Shown here: in pieces, positions 15,955-25,008 of the stretch
How positions within the stretch are numbered: position 1 is the first letter of the stretch
How the letters are laid out: each line of letters begins with the position of its first letter
Origin: Candidatus Peregrinibacteria bacterium
GTDB lineage: Bacteria > Patescibacteriota > Gracilibacteria > UBA1369 > JABINC01
Direction of reading: 5' to 3'
DNA: 50,643 bases
NCBI GenBank assembly: GCA_018697675.1
Contig: JABINC010000008.1
Location: 1 to 50,643 of the forward strand
Translations under genes and position numbers: made by a program
The notes under the pieces: model-generated
The model's input: the letters and a program-made list of their open reading frames with translations, nothing else
What the model was told of the DNA's origin: nothing
Databases searched by the model: none

Positions 15955-16719
15955 ATGACTGTAACACTAGACCAAATCAAAGAACTCAGAGAAGCAACAG
16001 GCATCTCTACAATGGCATGTAAAAAAGCTCTCGAAGCTTCAAACGGAGACGTCGATGCAGCTATTGAAGCCCTTCGTAAAAAGGGAGAGATAAAAAGTGC
16101 AGAAAGAGCTGACAGAAACGCAACCCAAGGAGTAATCGCAATCGCACAGGAGGGAAACAAAGCCGCAATGGTAAAACTAGCATGTGAAACTGACTTCGTA
16201 GCACGAAATGACGACTTTATAGCGAAAGGAGATGAATTTGCTGCAAAAGTTCTTGCAGAAGGGGCTGACCTAGATCTTTCAGATGAAATCAGCGAATTAA
16301 ATATCAAAATGGGAGAAAAAGTTGAACTTCCAAATCAAACTGTGCAGGAAGCTCCAGTTCTTGGAACATACATCCATTCAAATAAGAAAATCGGTGTAAT
16401 TATCGGACTTTCTGGGGGAACTGAGGAACAAGCAAAATCAGTTGCTATGCAAGTTGCTGCAAACAATCCAAAAGTGATTTCTCCAGATGAAGTTTCTGAT
16501 GAACTGATCGCAAAAGAACGTGAGATCTGGACAGAACAACTCAAAAACGAAGGCAAACCAGAAAACATCATCGGAAATATTTTGGTTGGAAAAGAGAAGA
16601 AATTCCGCGAAGAAGGAGCTCTCCTCACTCAATCATTTGTGATGAACCCAGATGAAACCGTCGCACAGTACCTAAGAGAAGCTAAAGTTGAAGTAATGGT
16701 TCGCTACGCACTAGGCTAA
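15955..16719 (+). CDS. tsf: Elongation factor Ts
   Basis: EF-Ts exchanges GDP for GTP on EF-Tu. The 254 residues begin with the UBA-like N-terminal domain (IKELREATGISTMACKKALE), followed by the signature CETDFVARNDDF that contacts EF-Tu, two core subdomains (YIHSNKKIGVIIGL, MQVAANNPKVIS) and the C-terminal block ALLTQSFVMNPDETVAQYL. The length is near the shorter end of bacterial EF-Ts proteins, and it lacks the coiled-coil extension seen in E. coli. The gene ends the rpsB operon and is followed by a clear terminator. Confidence 0.98.
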   Translation: MTVTLDQIKELREATGISTMACKKALEASNGDVDAAIEALRKKGEIKSAERADRNATQGVIAIAQEGNKAAMVKLACETDFVARNDDFIAKGDEFAAKVLAEGADLDLSDEISELNIKMGEKVELPNQTVQEAPVLGTYIHSNKKIGVIIGLSGGTEEQAKSVAMQVAANNPKVISPDEVSDELIAKEREIWTEQLKNEGKPENIIGNILVGKEKKFREEGALLTQSFVMNPDETVAQYLREAKVEVMVRYALG

Positions 16720-16741
16720 ACTTCCAAAAAAAGAATAAATA

Positions 16742-16772
16742 AAAAGACCCTCTAAGCAAATGAGGGTCTTTT
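16742..16772. terminator. Bidirectional Rho-independent terminator
   Basis: AAAAGACCCTC (16742-16752) and GAGGGTCTTTT (16762-16772) form a perfect 11-bp stem with a 9-nt loop. The T run on one side and A run on the other allow it to end both tsf and the convergent gene at 16786. Confidence 0.92.
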
Positions 16773-16785
16773 AGATATTTTTGTA

Positions 16786-17052
16786 TTATTTATCAAGACC
16801 ATCAAGCTTCTTTCGAACATCCTTCTTATCCTTATCAACAGGATGATCTGAACCACTAGAGTCGGTAGAATCACAATTATTATCTATACCGTCACAAATC
16901 TCAGGATAGTTCGGGAACAAATCTATATCATCATTGGGCTCATCAATACCATCACAAGTCTCAGTACCTTCTTCCTCATCGATAGGATAAACTTGTTCTG
17001 TATCAACTTCAGGACAATCATCTAGTCCTTCGCAAATCTCTGGTGCTCCCAT
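16786..17052 (-). CDS. Small acidic protein with MopE-type Cys/Asp motifs
   Basis: The 88-residue protein from the ATG at 17052 (MGAPEIC) is strongly acidic. It contains three spaced copies of a motif, EICEGLDDC, ETCDGIDEP and EICDGIDNNCD, of the type (E/D)xC(D/E)G(I/L)D found in the MopE-like putative metal-binding family (typically CDGIDNNCDG). Known members are mostly secreted calcium- or copper-binding proteins; this one has no signal peptide, so it would be cytosolic if the start is right. The ATG at 17136 would add 28 residues that look like a chance extension. The last 15 residues are Lys/Asp-rich. Confidence 0.65.
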   Translation of the reverse strand: MGAPEICEGLDDCPEVDTEQVYPIDEEEGTETCDGIDEPNDDIDLFPNYPEICDGIDNNCDSTDSSGSDHPVDKDKKDVRKKLDGLDK

Positions 17053-17201
17053 AATTTTTTGGGTTAAAAAATGAAATTCAACTATTTTATACCACTTCGA
17101 CAGGAATCTGTCAACTTTTGTTTTGAAAAAATCCACAATCCCTTGAAAAAAATACAGAAAAGAGTACTTTCTCCACGCAAGAAAACGATAAAAAATTCCA
17201 A

Positions 17202-18401
17202 ATGCACACTATTGAAGAGGCTTTGAAAGATCTGAAAAACGGCAAAATGATAATTGTCGTGGATGATGAAGATCGCGAAAATGAAGGGGATCTTGTAATG
17301 CCTGCCGAAAGTATCACGGCAGAAGCAGTGAATTTTATGTCTACCTATGGGAAAGGGCTTATTTGTGCACCGCTTAGCCAAGAGATGGCAGATAGATTGG
17401 CACTTCACCCGATGGTAAGTGAAAATACCGACAAAAAACATACAAATTTCACAGTTTCAATTGATTTAAAAAAAGGAACCACCACTGGGATTTCTGCTAA
17501 AGATAGGGCAAAAACCATACTCGCCTTAACCTCAGAAGCCACCCTACCCTCTGACTTTGGACGCCCAGGACATGTCTTCCCTATAGTGGCCAAATCTGGA
17601 GGAGTTTTGGTACGCGCAGGACACACAGAAGCTGCAACTGATCTATCCAGATTGACAGGATTCCAAGAGGCTGGAGTTCTCTGCGAAATTATAAAAGAAG
17701 ATGGCGAGATGGCTCGATTGCCAGATTTAGAAGAATTTGCCCTAGAACATACTCTTAAAATCATTAGCATCAAGGATTTAATTGAGTACCGCCATCACAA
17801 AGAGAAACTCGTAAAACGTGAAGTAGAAGTGCCATTCCCTACTCACACTTATGGAGAATTTACATTGATTGGATATTCTAATTTGATAAATAACAGGGAG
17901 CATCTCGCACTCATAAAAGGAAATGTTGAGAATGCCAAAGATGTGCTCGTAAGGGTACATTCTGAATGCCTCACCGGAGACGTTTTTCACTCGATGAGAT
18001 GTGATTGTAACGCACAACTAAACGCAGCTCTAAAAATGATAAACGAAAAAGGCCAAGGAGTACTTCTATATATGCGCCAAGAGGGCCGCGGGATCGGACT
18101 TTTAAACAAATTAAAAGCATACAAATTACAAGACGAAGGATACGACACAGTCGAAGCAAATCAGATACTTGGATTCAAAGATGACCTCCGAGAATATGGT
18201 ATTGGAGCACAGATTTTGAATGATTTAGGACTCACTACTATCCACTTGATGACAAACAATCCAAAGAAAATTGTAGGGCTCGAAGGATACAATCTAGAGG
18301 TTACAAAAAGAGTACAGATCGAAAGTGCACCAAACGAAAAAAACAAAGATTATCTCAAAGGTAAAAAGGATAAATTAGGACATTTATTAGACATGGTATG
18401 A
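17202..18401 (+). CDS. ribBA: DHBP synthase / GTP cyclohydrolase II
   Basis: This bifunctional enzyme supplies both riboflavin precursors. The N-terminal RibB domain (residues 1-205) has [25 protein letters not shown], and [20 protein letters not shown] with the acid and His residues needed to convert ribulose 5-phosphate. The C-terminal RibA domain has the Zn-binding [17 protein letters not shown] region and [19 protein letters not shown]. Length (399 aa) is normal. Its stop codon TGA overlaps the ribD start by 4 nt (ATGA), so the two are translationally coupled. The 65 nt upstream hold no FMN riboswitch. Confidence 0.97.
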   Translation: MHTIEEALKDLKNGKMIIVVDDEDRENEGDLVMPAESITAEAVNFMSTYGKGLICAPLSQEMADRLALHPMVSENTDKKHTNFTVSIDLKKGTTTGISAKDRAKTILALTSEATLPSDFGRPGHVFPIVAKSGGVLVRAGHTEAATDLSRLTGFQEAGVLCEIIKEDGEMARLPDLEEFALEHTLKIISIKDLIEYRHHKEKLVKREVEVPFPTHTYGEFTLIGYSNLINNREHLALIKGNVENAKDVLVRVHSECLTGDVFHSMRCDCNAQLNAALKMINEKGQGVLLYMRQEGRGIGLLNKLKAYKLQDEGYDTVEANQILGFKDDLREYGIGAQILNDLGLTTIHLMTNNPKKIVGLEGYNLEVTKRVQIESAPNEKNKDYLKGKKDKLGHLLDMV

Positions 18402-19393
18402 TCAATTTTTTAGAAAAATGCCTCATTTTAGCTAAAAAAGGCCAAGGAAACGTTGCTCCAAATCCGATGGTAGGAGCTATTTTGATGCACGATGGGAAAA
18501 TAATTGGAGAAGGCTATCACGCCGCTTTTAGAAAGCCTCATGCAGAAGTTGGAGCCATAAATGACGCTATTGAAAATGGCCATTCAGACTTAATTTCAAA
18601 ATCAACTTTATACATAAATTTAGAACCTTGTTGCCACCATGGAAAAACCCCTCCATGCACTGATTTGATAATAAAACATGGCATAAAAAAAGTGGTAATA
18701 GCCATGAAAGATCCCAATCCAAAAGTGTCAGGAAGTGGGATAAGAAAGCTAAAAGAAGCTAATATAGAAGTTGAATTAATCGACCTACTTGAAGCTGAAG
18801 AATTGAACAAAATTTTCATAAAAAACATCACAACCGCCCTCCCCTACGTCCATCTAAAAGTCGCCCTAACTACCGACAATAAATTAACAGTCCAAAAAGG
18901 CACTCGCACCAAACTCACAACCGAAGAAGAAGACAAGCAAGTACACGAACTCAGAAATCAATACGATGGGATTTTGGTTGGCAGAAATACAATACAAATA
19001 GACAACCCCAAACTGACTTGCAGGCTTCCTGAAGGCAAAAATCCAATCCGAATAATACTTGATTCCAAAGCTTCACTCCTCACAGAAGAAAATTTCAAAC
19101 ACCTAAATATTTTTCTTGAAAAAGGCGAGAATTTGATAGCTATAACAAAAGAATCCTCAATTCAATTACCAAAAAACACAAGAATTCTACTTTGCAAAGA
19201 AAATAAAAACGGACAGATAGACCTGAAATCCCTACTTCACTTACTCTTTCAAGAAGGCATATTTTCAATATTAGTAGAAGGAGGATACGAAGTAATTCAA
19301 AGTTTTTTTAAAGAAAATCTAATCGACGAAAAGACCTTATTTAAGTCGGAAATCGCCAGTTTAGACACGGATTTACCAACGATTTCGCTGTAA
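18398..19393 (+). CDS. ribD: Riboflavin deaminase/reductase
   Basis: RibD carries out the deaminase and reductase steps after GTP cyclohydrolase II. The N-terminal deaminase has the zinc site HAEVGAI with [16 protein letters not shown], and [17 protein letters not shown]. The C-terminal reductase (from about residue 150) begins [15 protein letters not shown] and includes [19 protein letters not shown] and a late [13 protein letters not shown]. The length (331 aa) is slightly below the usual 360. No ribE or ribH follows, so riboflavin synthase and lumazine synthase must be encoded elsewhere or be absent. Confidence 0.95.
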   Translation: MINFLEKCLILAKKGQGNVAPNPMVGAILMHDGKIIGEGYHAAFRKPHAEVGAINDAIENGHSDLISKSTLYINLEPCCHHGKTPPCTDLIIKHGIKKVVIAMKDPNPKVSGSGIRKLKEANIEVELIDLLEAEELNKIFIKNITTALPYVHLKVALTTDNKLTVQKGTRTKLTTEEEDKQVHELRNQYDGILVGRNTIQIDNPKLTCRLPEGKNPIRIILDSKASLLTEENFKHLNIFLEKGENLIAITKESSIQLPKNTRILLCKENKNGQIDLKSLLHLLFQEGIFSILVEGGYEVIQSFFKENLIDEKTLFKSEIASLDTDLPTISL

Positions 19394-19397
19394 TAAT

Positions 19398-19425
19398 TTG
19401 ACATTTCTCGCCCAAATGCTATAAT
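19398..19425 (+). promoter_or_regulatory. Consensus promoter of 87-aa gene
   Basis: A perfect TTGACA (19398-19403) and a perfect TATAAT (19420-19425) are separated by 16 nt. This is the best sigma-70-type promoter in the window. The predicted start site is near 19432. Confidence 0.8.
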
Positions 19426-19431
19426 AGCACC

Positions 19432-19462
19432 TCTTCCTGCTACCCATTTTTCTAGAGGAAGA
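19432..19462 (+). promoter_or_regulatory. 5'-terminal mRNA hairpin
   Basis: TCTTCCT (19432-19438) pairs perfectly with AGGAAGA (19456-19462) around a 17-nt loop. It begins at the predicted transcription start and ends 21 nt before the ATG. A 5'-end stem of this type could stabilise the mRNA. Confidence 0.45.
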
Positions 19463-19483
19463 TTTAAAAGCTAATAAAATCCA

Positions 19484-19747
19484 ATGGCAAAAAGCGTAAT
19501 CGGCTCAGAAATAAGAAGAGAAGGAACCCCAAGGCCAGACCTATCCCCATGTTTACCAGGCATTGGGTTAATAAAAACCAGTGTTTTTGCAGCATTTCTA
19601 CTCCTTGTATATACAGGGGTTAGAAATGGGTCAATCCCTATACTAAAAGATGAGCCTGCTGAAATAACAGCAACTGAAGAGCCCACGGATCAAAGTGAGG
19701 ACACTACTTCTCCCATTAACGACGACGCCGCGCAAGCCGCACGATAG
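19484..19747 (+). CDS. Small single-pass membrane protein, 87 aa
   Basis: I do not recognise a family. A polar N-terminus (residues 1-28, with several Pro and a single Cys) leads into one hydrophobic helix (about residues 29-44, LIKTSVFAAFLLLVYTG) and an acidic Thr/Glu/Asp-rich tail likely outside the membrane. The gene has the strongest promoter in the window and a 5' hairpin, which suggests high expression. Its last 32 nt overlap the 3' end of the convergent murJ gene, so the two transcripts are complementary there. Confidence 0.65.
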   Translation: MAKSVIGSEIRREGTPRPDLSPCLPGIGLIKTSVFAAFLLLVYTGVRNGSIPILKDEPAEITATEEPTDQSEDTTSPINDDAAQAAR

Positions 19748-21287
19748 ACTTAATCTCGGACATTCGGAAGGTCCAAGTGAGCATAAAATACAAAGAAGCA
19801 CCTATAAGAATACTCGTACTCAAAGCGAGTATTTGATTAAATGTCGAACTTTGCCCAAAAGAAGATAAGGAGCTATCTACAAAACAAACTCCAACCCCCA
19901 TCACAACACTAGAGAAAACAATCAAAATCATTTTTTTCAAAGGCAAAAACCTCATTCCTTTCAAAAACTTAACATGCAAAAAAATGCAGAGCAAAGTAAC
20001 ATTGAGAAGTGCTGCAATACTCGTCGCAAGCGCAATACCATACACCCCCATGCCAACTACAAGAGCCAAATAAAAATTCAAACCAATATTTAGTGTCACA
20101 GAAACAATACTAACCCCTACGGGTATTATAGTGTTTTTGAATGCATAAAAAGACTTAGCAAGAGCAGGAATCAAACTTTGACCAACAAGCCCAATTAGGA
20201 AAAATGCCAAAGTGTTTCCAGTAATTAGAATATCTGACTCCGTAAAAGCTCCATTCCCAAGAACCAAATCCACGACAGAAAAACGCAAAACAAAAAGCCC
20301 CACAATAGATGGAATAACGAAAAATAAAATCCCTGAAACAGTATGCCGCAATTGATCCGCAAAATCGCTAAGATTCCCCTTAACGGCTAAATTAGACAGA
20401 GTTGCAAAAGACGCTATTGCAAAAGAAACTCCAACCATACCCATCGGCAAGCTATTCAAATTCACAGCATAATTAAGAACTGTAATACTACCAACCGCAA
20501 GAAGAGATCCAACCAAAGTATCAAAAATTAAATTCACTTGCATCACAGACATTCCAACAATTCGCGGAATTACAAGACGGATCATCTCGACCAAATGCTT
20601 ATCTCTGAGTGAAATTTTTAATCGATAACGAAACCCAAGTCCCCTAACTCCAGGAATTTGGATCAAAAAGTGCAAAGCGGCCCCGAGAATCACACCAAAA
20701 GCAACTCCATAAACTCCATATTCTTGCGCAAAAAACACAATCCCAAGAATGATTCCCAAATTATAAAGTACAGGGGCAAGCGCATAATATTTAAATTTAT
20801 CAAAAGCATTTTGGGTAGATTGAAGCACGGCGCTCAAACTAAAAAACAATGGGGAAATCAACATCAAGCGAGTGACTTGCACCGTTAATTCAAAATCCAT
20901 TTCAGAAAATCCTGGAACAAAAAGCCGAAGTAACGCAGGAGCAAAAATAAAGACAACCCCAGCAGCTACAGAAGTAGCGACAAAAACAACATTCAGCACA
21001 TTACAAACAAACAGGTTTGCCTTTTCATCCAACTGTGTAGCGGTACCTGACTTTAATCCAGCTAAAACCGGCACAAAAGCGGCTGAAACAGTACCCATTA
21101 TGAGAAGTGCGAAAATGAAATCTGGTAACCGAAAAGCAGCAAAATAAACGTCTAAATTAAAAAAACCTTCGCCCCCTACTCCAAACATCCGAGCAAGTAA
21201 ATGATCACGGGTCAAACCAAGAAGTCGGCTCACGAGAAACGATAACCCGAGAATAAATGTACTTTTATATAAGAGTCCTTTTGTCAA
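19716..21287 (-). CDS. murJ: Lipid II flippase MurJ
   Basis: MurJ moves lipid II across the membrane for peptidoglycan synthesis. The 523 residues form about 14 hydrophobic helices, with family features: SRLLGLTRDHLLARMFGVGG near the N-terminus, YFAAFRLPDFIFALLIMGTVSAAFVPVL (within TM2), the central LPMGMVGVSFAIASFATLS, and SLIPALAKSFYAFKNTIIPV. Basic residues that matter for lipid II binding in this family occur in helix 1-2 regions. The length is normal. With murC at 38 kb it indicates a peptidoglycan-building cell. Confidence 0.96.
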   Translation of the reverse strand: MTKGLLYKSTFILGLSFLVSRLLGLTRDHLLARMFGVGGEGFFNLDVYFAAFRLPDFIFALLIMGTVSAAFVPVLAGLKSGTATQLDEKANLFVCNVLNVVFVATSVAAGVVFIFAPALLRLFVPGFSEMDFELTVQVTRLMLISPLFFSLSAVLQSTQNAFDKFKYYALAPVLYNLGIILGIVFFAQEYGVYGVAFGVILGAALHFLIQIPGVRGLGFRYRLKISLRDKHLVEMIRLVIPRIVGMSVMQVNLIFDTLVGSLLAVGSITVLNYAVNLNSLPMGMVGVSFAIASFATLSNLAVKGNLSDFADQLRHTVSGILFFVIPSIVGLFVLRFSVVDLVLGNGAFTESDILITGNTLAFFLIGLVGQSLIPALAKSFYAFKNTIIPVGVSIVSVTLNIGLNFYLALVVGMGVYGIALATSIAALLNVTLLCIFLHVKFLKGMRFLPLKKMILIVFSSVVMGVGVCFVDSSLSSFGQSSTFNQILALSTSILIGASLYFMLTWTFRMSEIKSIVRLARRRR

Positions 21288-21329
21288 TTTAAATTCTATT
21301 TAATGCTTTTAGTGAAGCCATTTTTCTGG

Positions 21330-21335
21330 TACAAT
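21330..21335 (+). promoter_or_regulatory. -10 element of transporter-like gene
   Basis: TACAAT, preceded by GG, lies 32 nt before the ATG at 21368. The -35 region (around 21307-21312) is poor. Confidence 0.35.
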
Positions 21336-21367
21336 ATATAGATAATTGCATACAAAGAAAACACCAA

Positions 21368-23923
21368 ATGTTAAGACGCCTCTGCCCACTAAATTGGTTT
21401 CAAATAGATGACGGTCAATGGTCAAGAATTTCAGTGTCATGGCTGGTAAGTTTCTTTTGTAGATTTAGTTTTATGCTCGGATGGACGGTAATCGTAGCGA
21501 TTTTCGTACACAGAATCGGCATCGAATCACTACCATTTCTATTTGTAGGAAACGCTATTTTGATGATGTGCGGAACGATGATTTTCTCAGAATTAATAAG
21601 ATTTATACGAAAGGAAATACTCATAATAACTACCTTAGTTCTAGCCGCCGTACTGATATTTGCAGCCACAACTTTCATATTACCCATAAGTGAAATAGGA
21701 TTTCTAATAACAAGTGTAATCGGGATTAGCTTATTCCTCGGTCAAGTAAATATATTGATTCAACTATTTGTAGAGGATATGTTCACTCCAATTGAAAGTG
21801 AAAGCGCATTCCCATTGATTGAAACAGCCGAAACGATCGGTGGTATATTTGCAGGGCTACTCCTAGCAACCGCCGGAAGCTTTATAGCCCCATATAAATT
21901 TCTATACATCTTGATAATCATATCACTCGCCATTATCCCAACCCTCAGCGCATTCAGCAAAACTGCACATAACGATCTCCCAAATCTAAATTTAAAAAAA
22001 CAAGGAAGACTCCGAGATATCAGTAAACTCCAACGTATAGAAGAAGGATGGGCAGAGATTAAAAAGACAAGCTTCCTACAAGCAATAGTCGTAGTAATAC
22101 TATGTCAATTTGTAATATTTAACTTAGTAGAATTTCAATACACAAAAGCCGTTCAACAAAAAGTATACAATGCACACGAATCAACCATAGTACAAGAAAC
22201 TCGAGCTCCAGAAATAATCCGCCTCGGAGATCATTCTATTGAATTAGCATCACTTGGACTACAGCCAGATACATATACCGTACGCACCCTCACAACTAAC
22301 AAACCCTCAGAGGCAACTTTAGAAAAACAGTTAGCTCACACTCTTGGACTATTCCAAATGATAATTAGTCTTTTCGCCTTAGCAACACAGTTATTCGTAG
22401 CGAGTAAAGTAGTAAAAAGCCTAGGAGTAGTGCAAAGTTTACTTGTACACCCGATTTTGATGTTAGCTAATTTCACACTAATGACACTGAAATTTAACAT
22501 CTCAACTGCAATGGTCGCAAAAACTGGATTTGAAATGACACGCTCAATATTTCAAACGTCATACCTCTCAAGTTACTATTCACTAAAAGAGGAAGTTCGA
22601 GAAGAAATCAAAGAATTCATGGAGGGGATCATCACTCCTATAGGAGCTGTAATTGGAACAATTCTAATATTTCTATTTCAATATCTACTTAGCGAAGCGA
22701 ATATCACACTCGGAATTAACATTGCAATGATATCAATGGCGGTCGTTATGGCATACGTCATTTACAACCTTCAAAAAGAATATACTGCAGTAAGCAGCGA
22801 AGCTCTTCATTTAGTAGATAATACAGCTGATAAACTCAATTCGATCGAGATCCTAAGCCAAAACGGACATACGGGAAATATACACATACTCATAAAAGCC
22901 CTAGATAGCCCGCTAGAAAAAAACATCGTGAAAATCAAAATACTGGAGGCATTGGGTAGACTCAAAAAGAAACGAGCAATCCCAACTATCATCAAATACT
23001 TAGAAAACCCCAGTAAAGACGTACAATTAGCAGCAGTAAACGCATTACTCCAATATGACAATATCGATAAACATTTTTTCCGAAATGCATTTGCAAGGTT
23101 TAGTATGGCGAAATCACTCAAAAGATTATTCGAAAAATCCTCTCCTATTGAAACCAAAGAAGCAATAATAAAAATTATGGCACGAATAAACAGACACGAT
23201 GTAGTCGAATATTTAGTAGAATTACTTGAGACAGCTCCAACTGAATTAAAAAGAGATTGTATCGGAGTGATCGGGCATTTCCATGACTTGAGCTCAATTA
23301 AATTCATAGAACCATTCCTCGATTCCAAGAACGTGGGACTTCAATGCGCAGCTATGGAATCACTATGGCAGTACGGAAAATACCGGGAGGAGTACAGAAA
23401 CAGAATTATAGAAGACTTGAAAACATTACTCCGTTCAAAAAAACAAGGAGAAAATATATATGCGCTAAAAACAATAGGAACGATAGGGCTACACCAATTC
23501 GAAGAATATGTGAAAAAATTAAGCTCTTCAAAAAAAATAGCTGTAAAAGAAGCCGCTCTAAAAACTCTCATACAACTACAAGATCATAATGCCATTAAGC
23601 CATTCGTCGAACTACTACTATCAAGTAAGCACAGTTACAAACGTATCAAGAAATATATGCATGGAGATAACGTTTCAGCAAAATTCAAGAAAGCAGTAGA
23701 ATTTGAAATTAACAAACAAGTAAGCAGAGAGATCCATGAAATATTCTTAAAAAACAATGAAAAAGTATTAGAGGAATTCACTGTAGAAGCCTTGAAAACG
23801 TTAAAGCATCTATACTCACTTATAGAAAAAGACCGCGAAGTTTTGAAAGTATCAGAAATAATTGAAGCCTCGGTTCGAAAACATGTCTACCGTTACGAAA
23901 ACCAAGCTTCAGCAACTACGTAA
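21368..23923 (+). CDS. Nucleotide-transporter-like membrane protein with HEAT repeats
   Basis: The first ~480 of 851 residues form a polytopic membrane domain of about 11-12 helices whose layout resembles Npt/NTT (ADP/ATP carrier-like) or MFS proteins. Suggestive segments include FVEDMFTPIESESAFPLIETAETIGGIFAG (early), and FEMTRSIFQTSYLSSYYSL with EVREEIKEFMEGIITPIGAVIG late in the domain, where NTT proteins have their signature. An extramembrane insert lies at about 250-330. From about residue 499 to 790 there are HEAT-type helical repeats (KIKILEALGRLKKKRAIPTI, AAVNALLQYDN, AAMESLWQYGKY). The SpoIIE-type phosphatase starts 2 nt after the stop. Transport substrate, or whether it transports at all, is unknown. 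Confidence 0.75.
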   Translation: MLRRLCPLNWFQIDDGQWSRISVSWLVSFFCRFSFMLGWTVIVAIFVHRIGIESLPFLFVGNAILMMCGTMIFSELIRFIRKEILIITTLVLAAVLIFAATTFILPISEIGFLITSVIGISLFLGQVNILIQLFVEDMFTPIESESAFPLIETAETIGGIFAGLLLATAGSFIAPYKFLYILIIISLAIIPTLSAFSKTAHNDLPNLNLKKQGRLRDISKLQRIEEGWAEIKKTSFLQAIVVVILCQFVIFNLVEFQYTKAVQQKVYNAHESTIVQETRAPEIIRLGDHSIELASLGLQPDTYTVRTLTTNKPSEATLEKQLAHTLGLFQMIISLFALATQLFVASKVVKSLGVVQSLLVHPILMLANFTLMTLKFNISTAMVAKTGFEMTRSIFQTSYLSSYYSLKEEVREEIKEFMEGIITPIGAVIGTILIFLFQYLLSEANITLGINIAMISMAVVMAYVIYNLQKEYTAVSSEALHLVDNTADKLNSIEILSQNGHTGNIHILIKALDSPLEKNIVKIKILEALGRLKKKRAIPTIIKYLENPSKDVQLAAVNALLQYDNIDKHFFRNAFARFSMAKSLKRLFEKSSPIETKEAIIKIMARINRHDVVEYLVELLETAPTELKRDCIGVIGHFHDLSSIKFIEPFLDSKNVGLQCAAMESLWQYGKYREEYRNRIIEDLKTLLRSKKQGENIYALKTIGTIGLHQFEEYVKKLSSSKKIAVKEAALKTLIQLQDHNAIKPFVELLLSSKHSYKRIKKYMHGDNVSAKFKKAVEFEINKQVSREIHEIFLKNNEKVLEEFTVEALKTLKHLYSLIEKDREVLKVSEIIEASVRKHVYRYENQASATT

Positions 23924-23925
23924 AA

Positions 23926-25008
23926 ATGAAACTATACAAAATAAAAAATAGCCTCAGCATAAAAGCACTACTCCACGTAGCGGTAATAACCGGTATAGGA
24001 GTCCCTTTACTCACATCAACAGGACAAGAATTATGGCTATCATTGACGCTCGTTGGGAGTATTTCAATTCTGTATTTACTCTTCATGTACTTTCACTTTA
24101 TAGCACCTCTAAAAAAGACCCTGCATGAAATGAAAGCCCTTTTAACAGGTAAAAGGTATCGGAGAATACTCACTCATCGAGTAGATGAGATTGGAGTAAT
24201 CGGGCACTTCTTCAATGAAATAACCCAAAATTTAGAAAGAATTTCTACAGACTTAAACGAACACAAGAGAATATCCAAAGAACTCAATGTAGCTCGCCAA
24301 ATTCAACAAAATCTAATCCCGCAAACCGCTCCAAGCAGCAAGGAATTAGATGTAGTCGCAAAAACAAAACCTGCAGAGGAAATCGGTGGTGACTGTTTTG
24401 ATTTTATGGAAACAGAAGATAATCTTTTCTTCTATCTTGGAGATGTGACCGGACACGGAGTTCCAGCGGGACTCGTAATGATCATGGTCGACACCCTACT
24501 CGATACATTCATAGACAAAAACATGAATACAAAAGACGTACTCATAAATACAAACAAATACCTGAAACCAAAGTTAAATACTGCTATGTTTATGACAATG
24601 GTTATGTTCAGATGGAACAAAAAAACAAAGACATTGTATTACACCGGAGCCGGACATGAGCATATCCTGATCTATCGCCAAAGTACTCATAAATGCGAAT
24701 CATTTCCAGCAGGAGGAATTGCCCTAGGAATGGTCCCCGACAACTCTGCAATGCTCGAAGAAAAAGAGCTCCCTTTTGAACCAGGAGATGTGCTTATAGT
24801 TTATTCGGATGGAATAACAGAAGGAGAGAACGCTGCAGGAGAACTATATGGCCTCAAAGGACTCAGCCTCGCAGCAGAAAAGTTTGGAAACCTTCCAGAA
24901 AGTTCAATGATATTCGATCAAATTTCCACACACTTTAGCGGCTTCCTTGAAGGGCATATACAAGACGATGATATGAGTATGATGGTCGTAAAACGAAGAC
25001 TGTCTTAA
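23926..25008 (+). CDS. Membrane-anchored SpoIIE-type PP2C phosphatase
   Basis: The 360-residue protein has two N-terminal hydrophobic helices (about residues 12-60), a HAMP-like linker (LHEMKALLTGKRYRRILTHR, DEIGVIGHFFNEI) and a PP2C/SpoIIE domain from about residue 125. Metal-binding Asp residues are seen in EIGGDCFDF, LGDVTGHGVPAGLVM and YSDGITEGEN, with DDDMSMMVVKR at the end. These enzymes dephosphorylate STAS antagonists such as the one at 12.8 kb. It is coupled to the transporter-like/HEAT gene, which may control it. The last 4 nt overlap the convergent ATP-grasp gene. Confidence 0.9.
   Translation: MKLYKIKNSLSIKALLHVAVITGIGVPLLTSTGQELWLSLTLVGSISILYLLFMYFHFIAPLKKTLHEMKALLTGKRYRRILTHRVDEIGVIGHFFNEITQNLERISTDLNEHKRISKELNVARQIQQNLIPQTAPSSKELDVVAKTKPAEEIGGDCFDFMETEDNLFFYLGDVTGHGVPAGLVMIMVDTLLDTFIDKNMNTKDVLINTNKYLKPKLNTAMFMTMVMFRWNKKTKTLYYTGAGHEHILIYRQSTHKCESFPAGGIALGMVPDNSAMLEEKELPFEPGDVLIVYSDGITEGENAAGELYGLKGLSLAAEKFGNLPESSMIFDQISTHFSGFLEGHIQDDDMSMMVVKRRLS

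Noticed and set aside
17137-17201. Possible FMN riboswitch before ribBA
   Set aside because: Only 65 nt are available and none of the RFN conserved segments can be seen.
18398-18401. Recoding of UGA as glycine (Gracilibacteria code)
   Set aside because: ribBA ends in TGA at its normal length and overlaps ribD in another frame; other genes also end in TGA at expected lengths.
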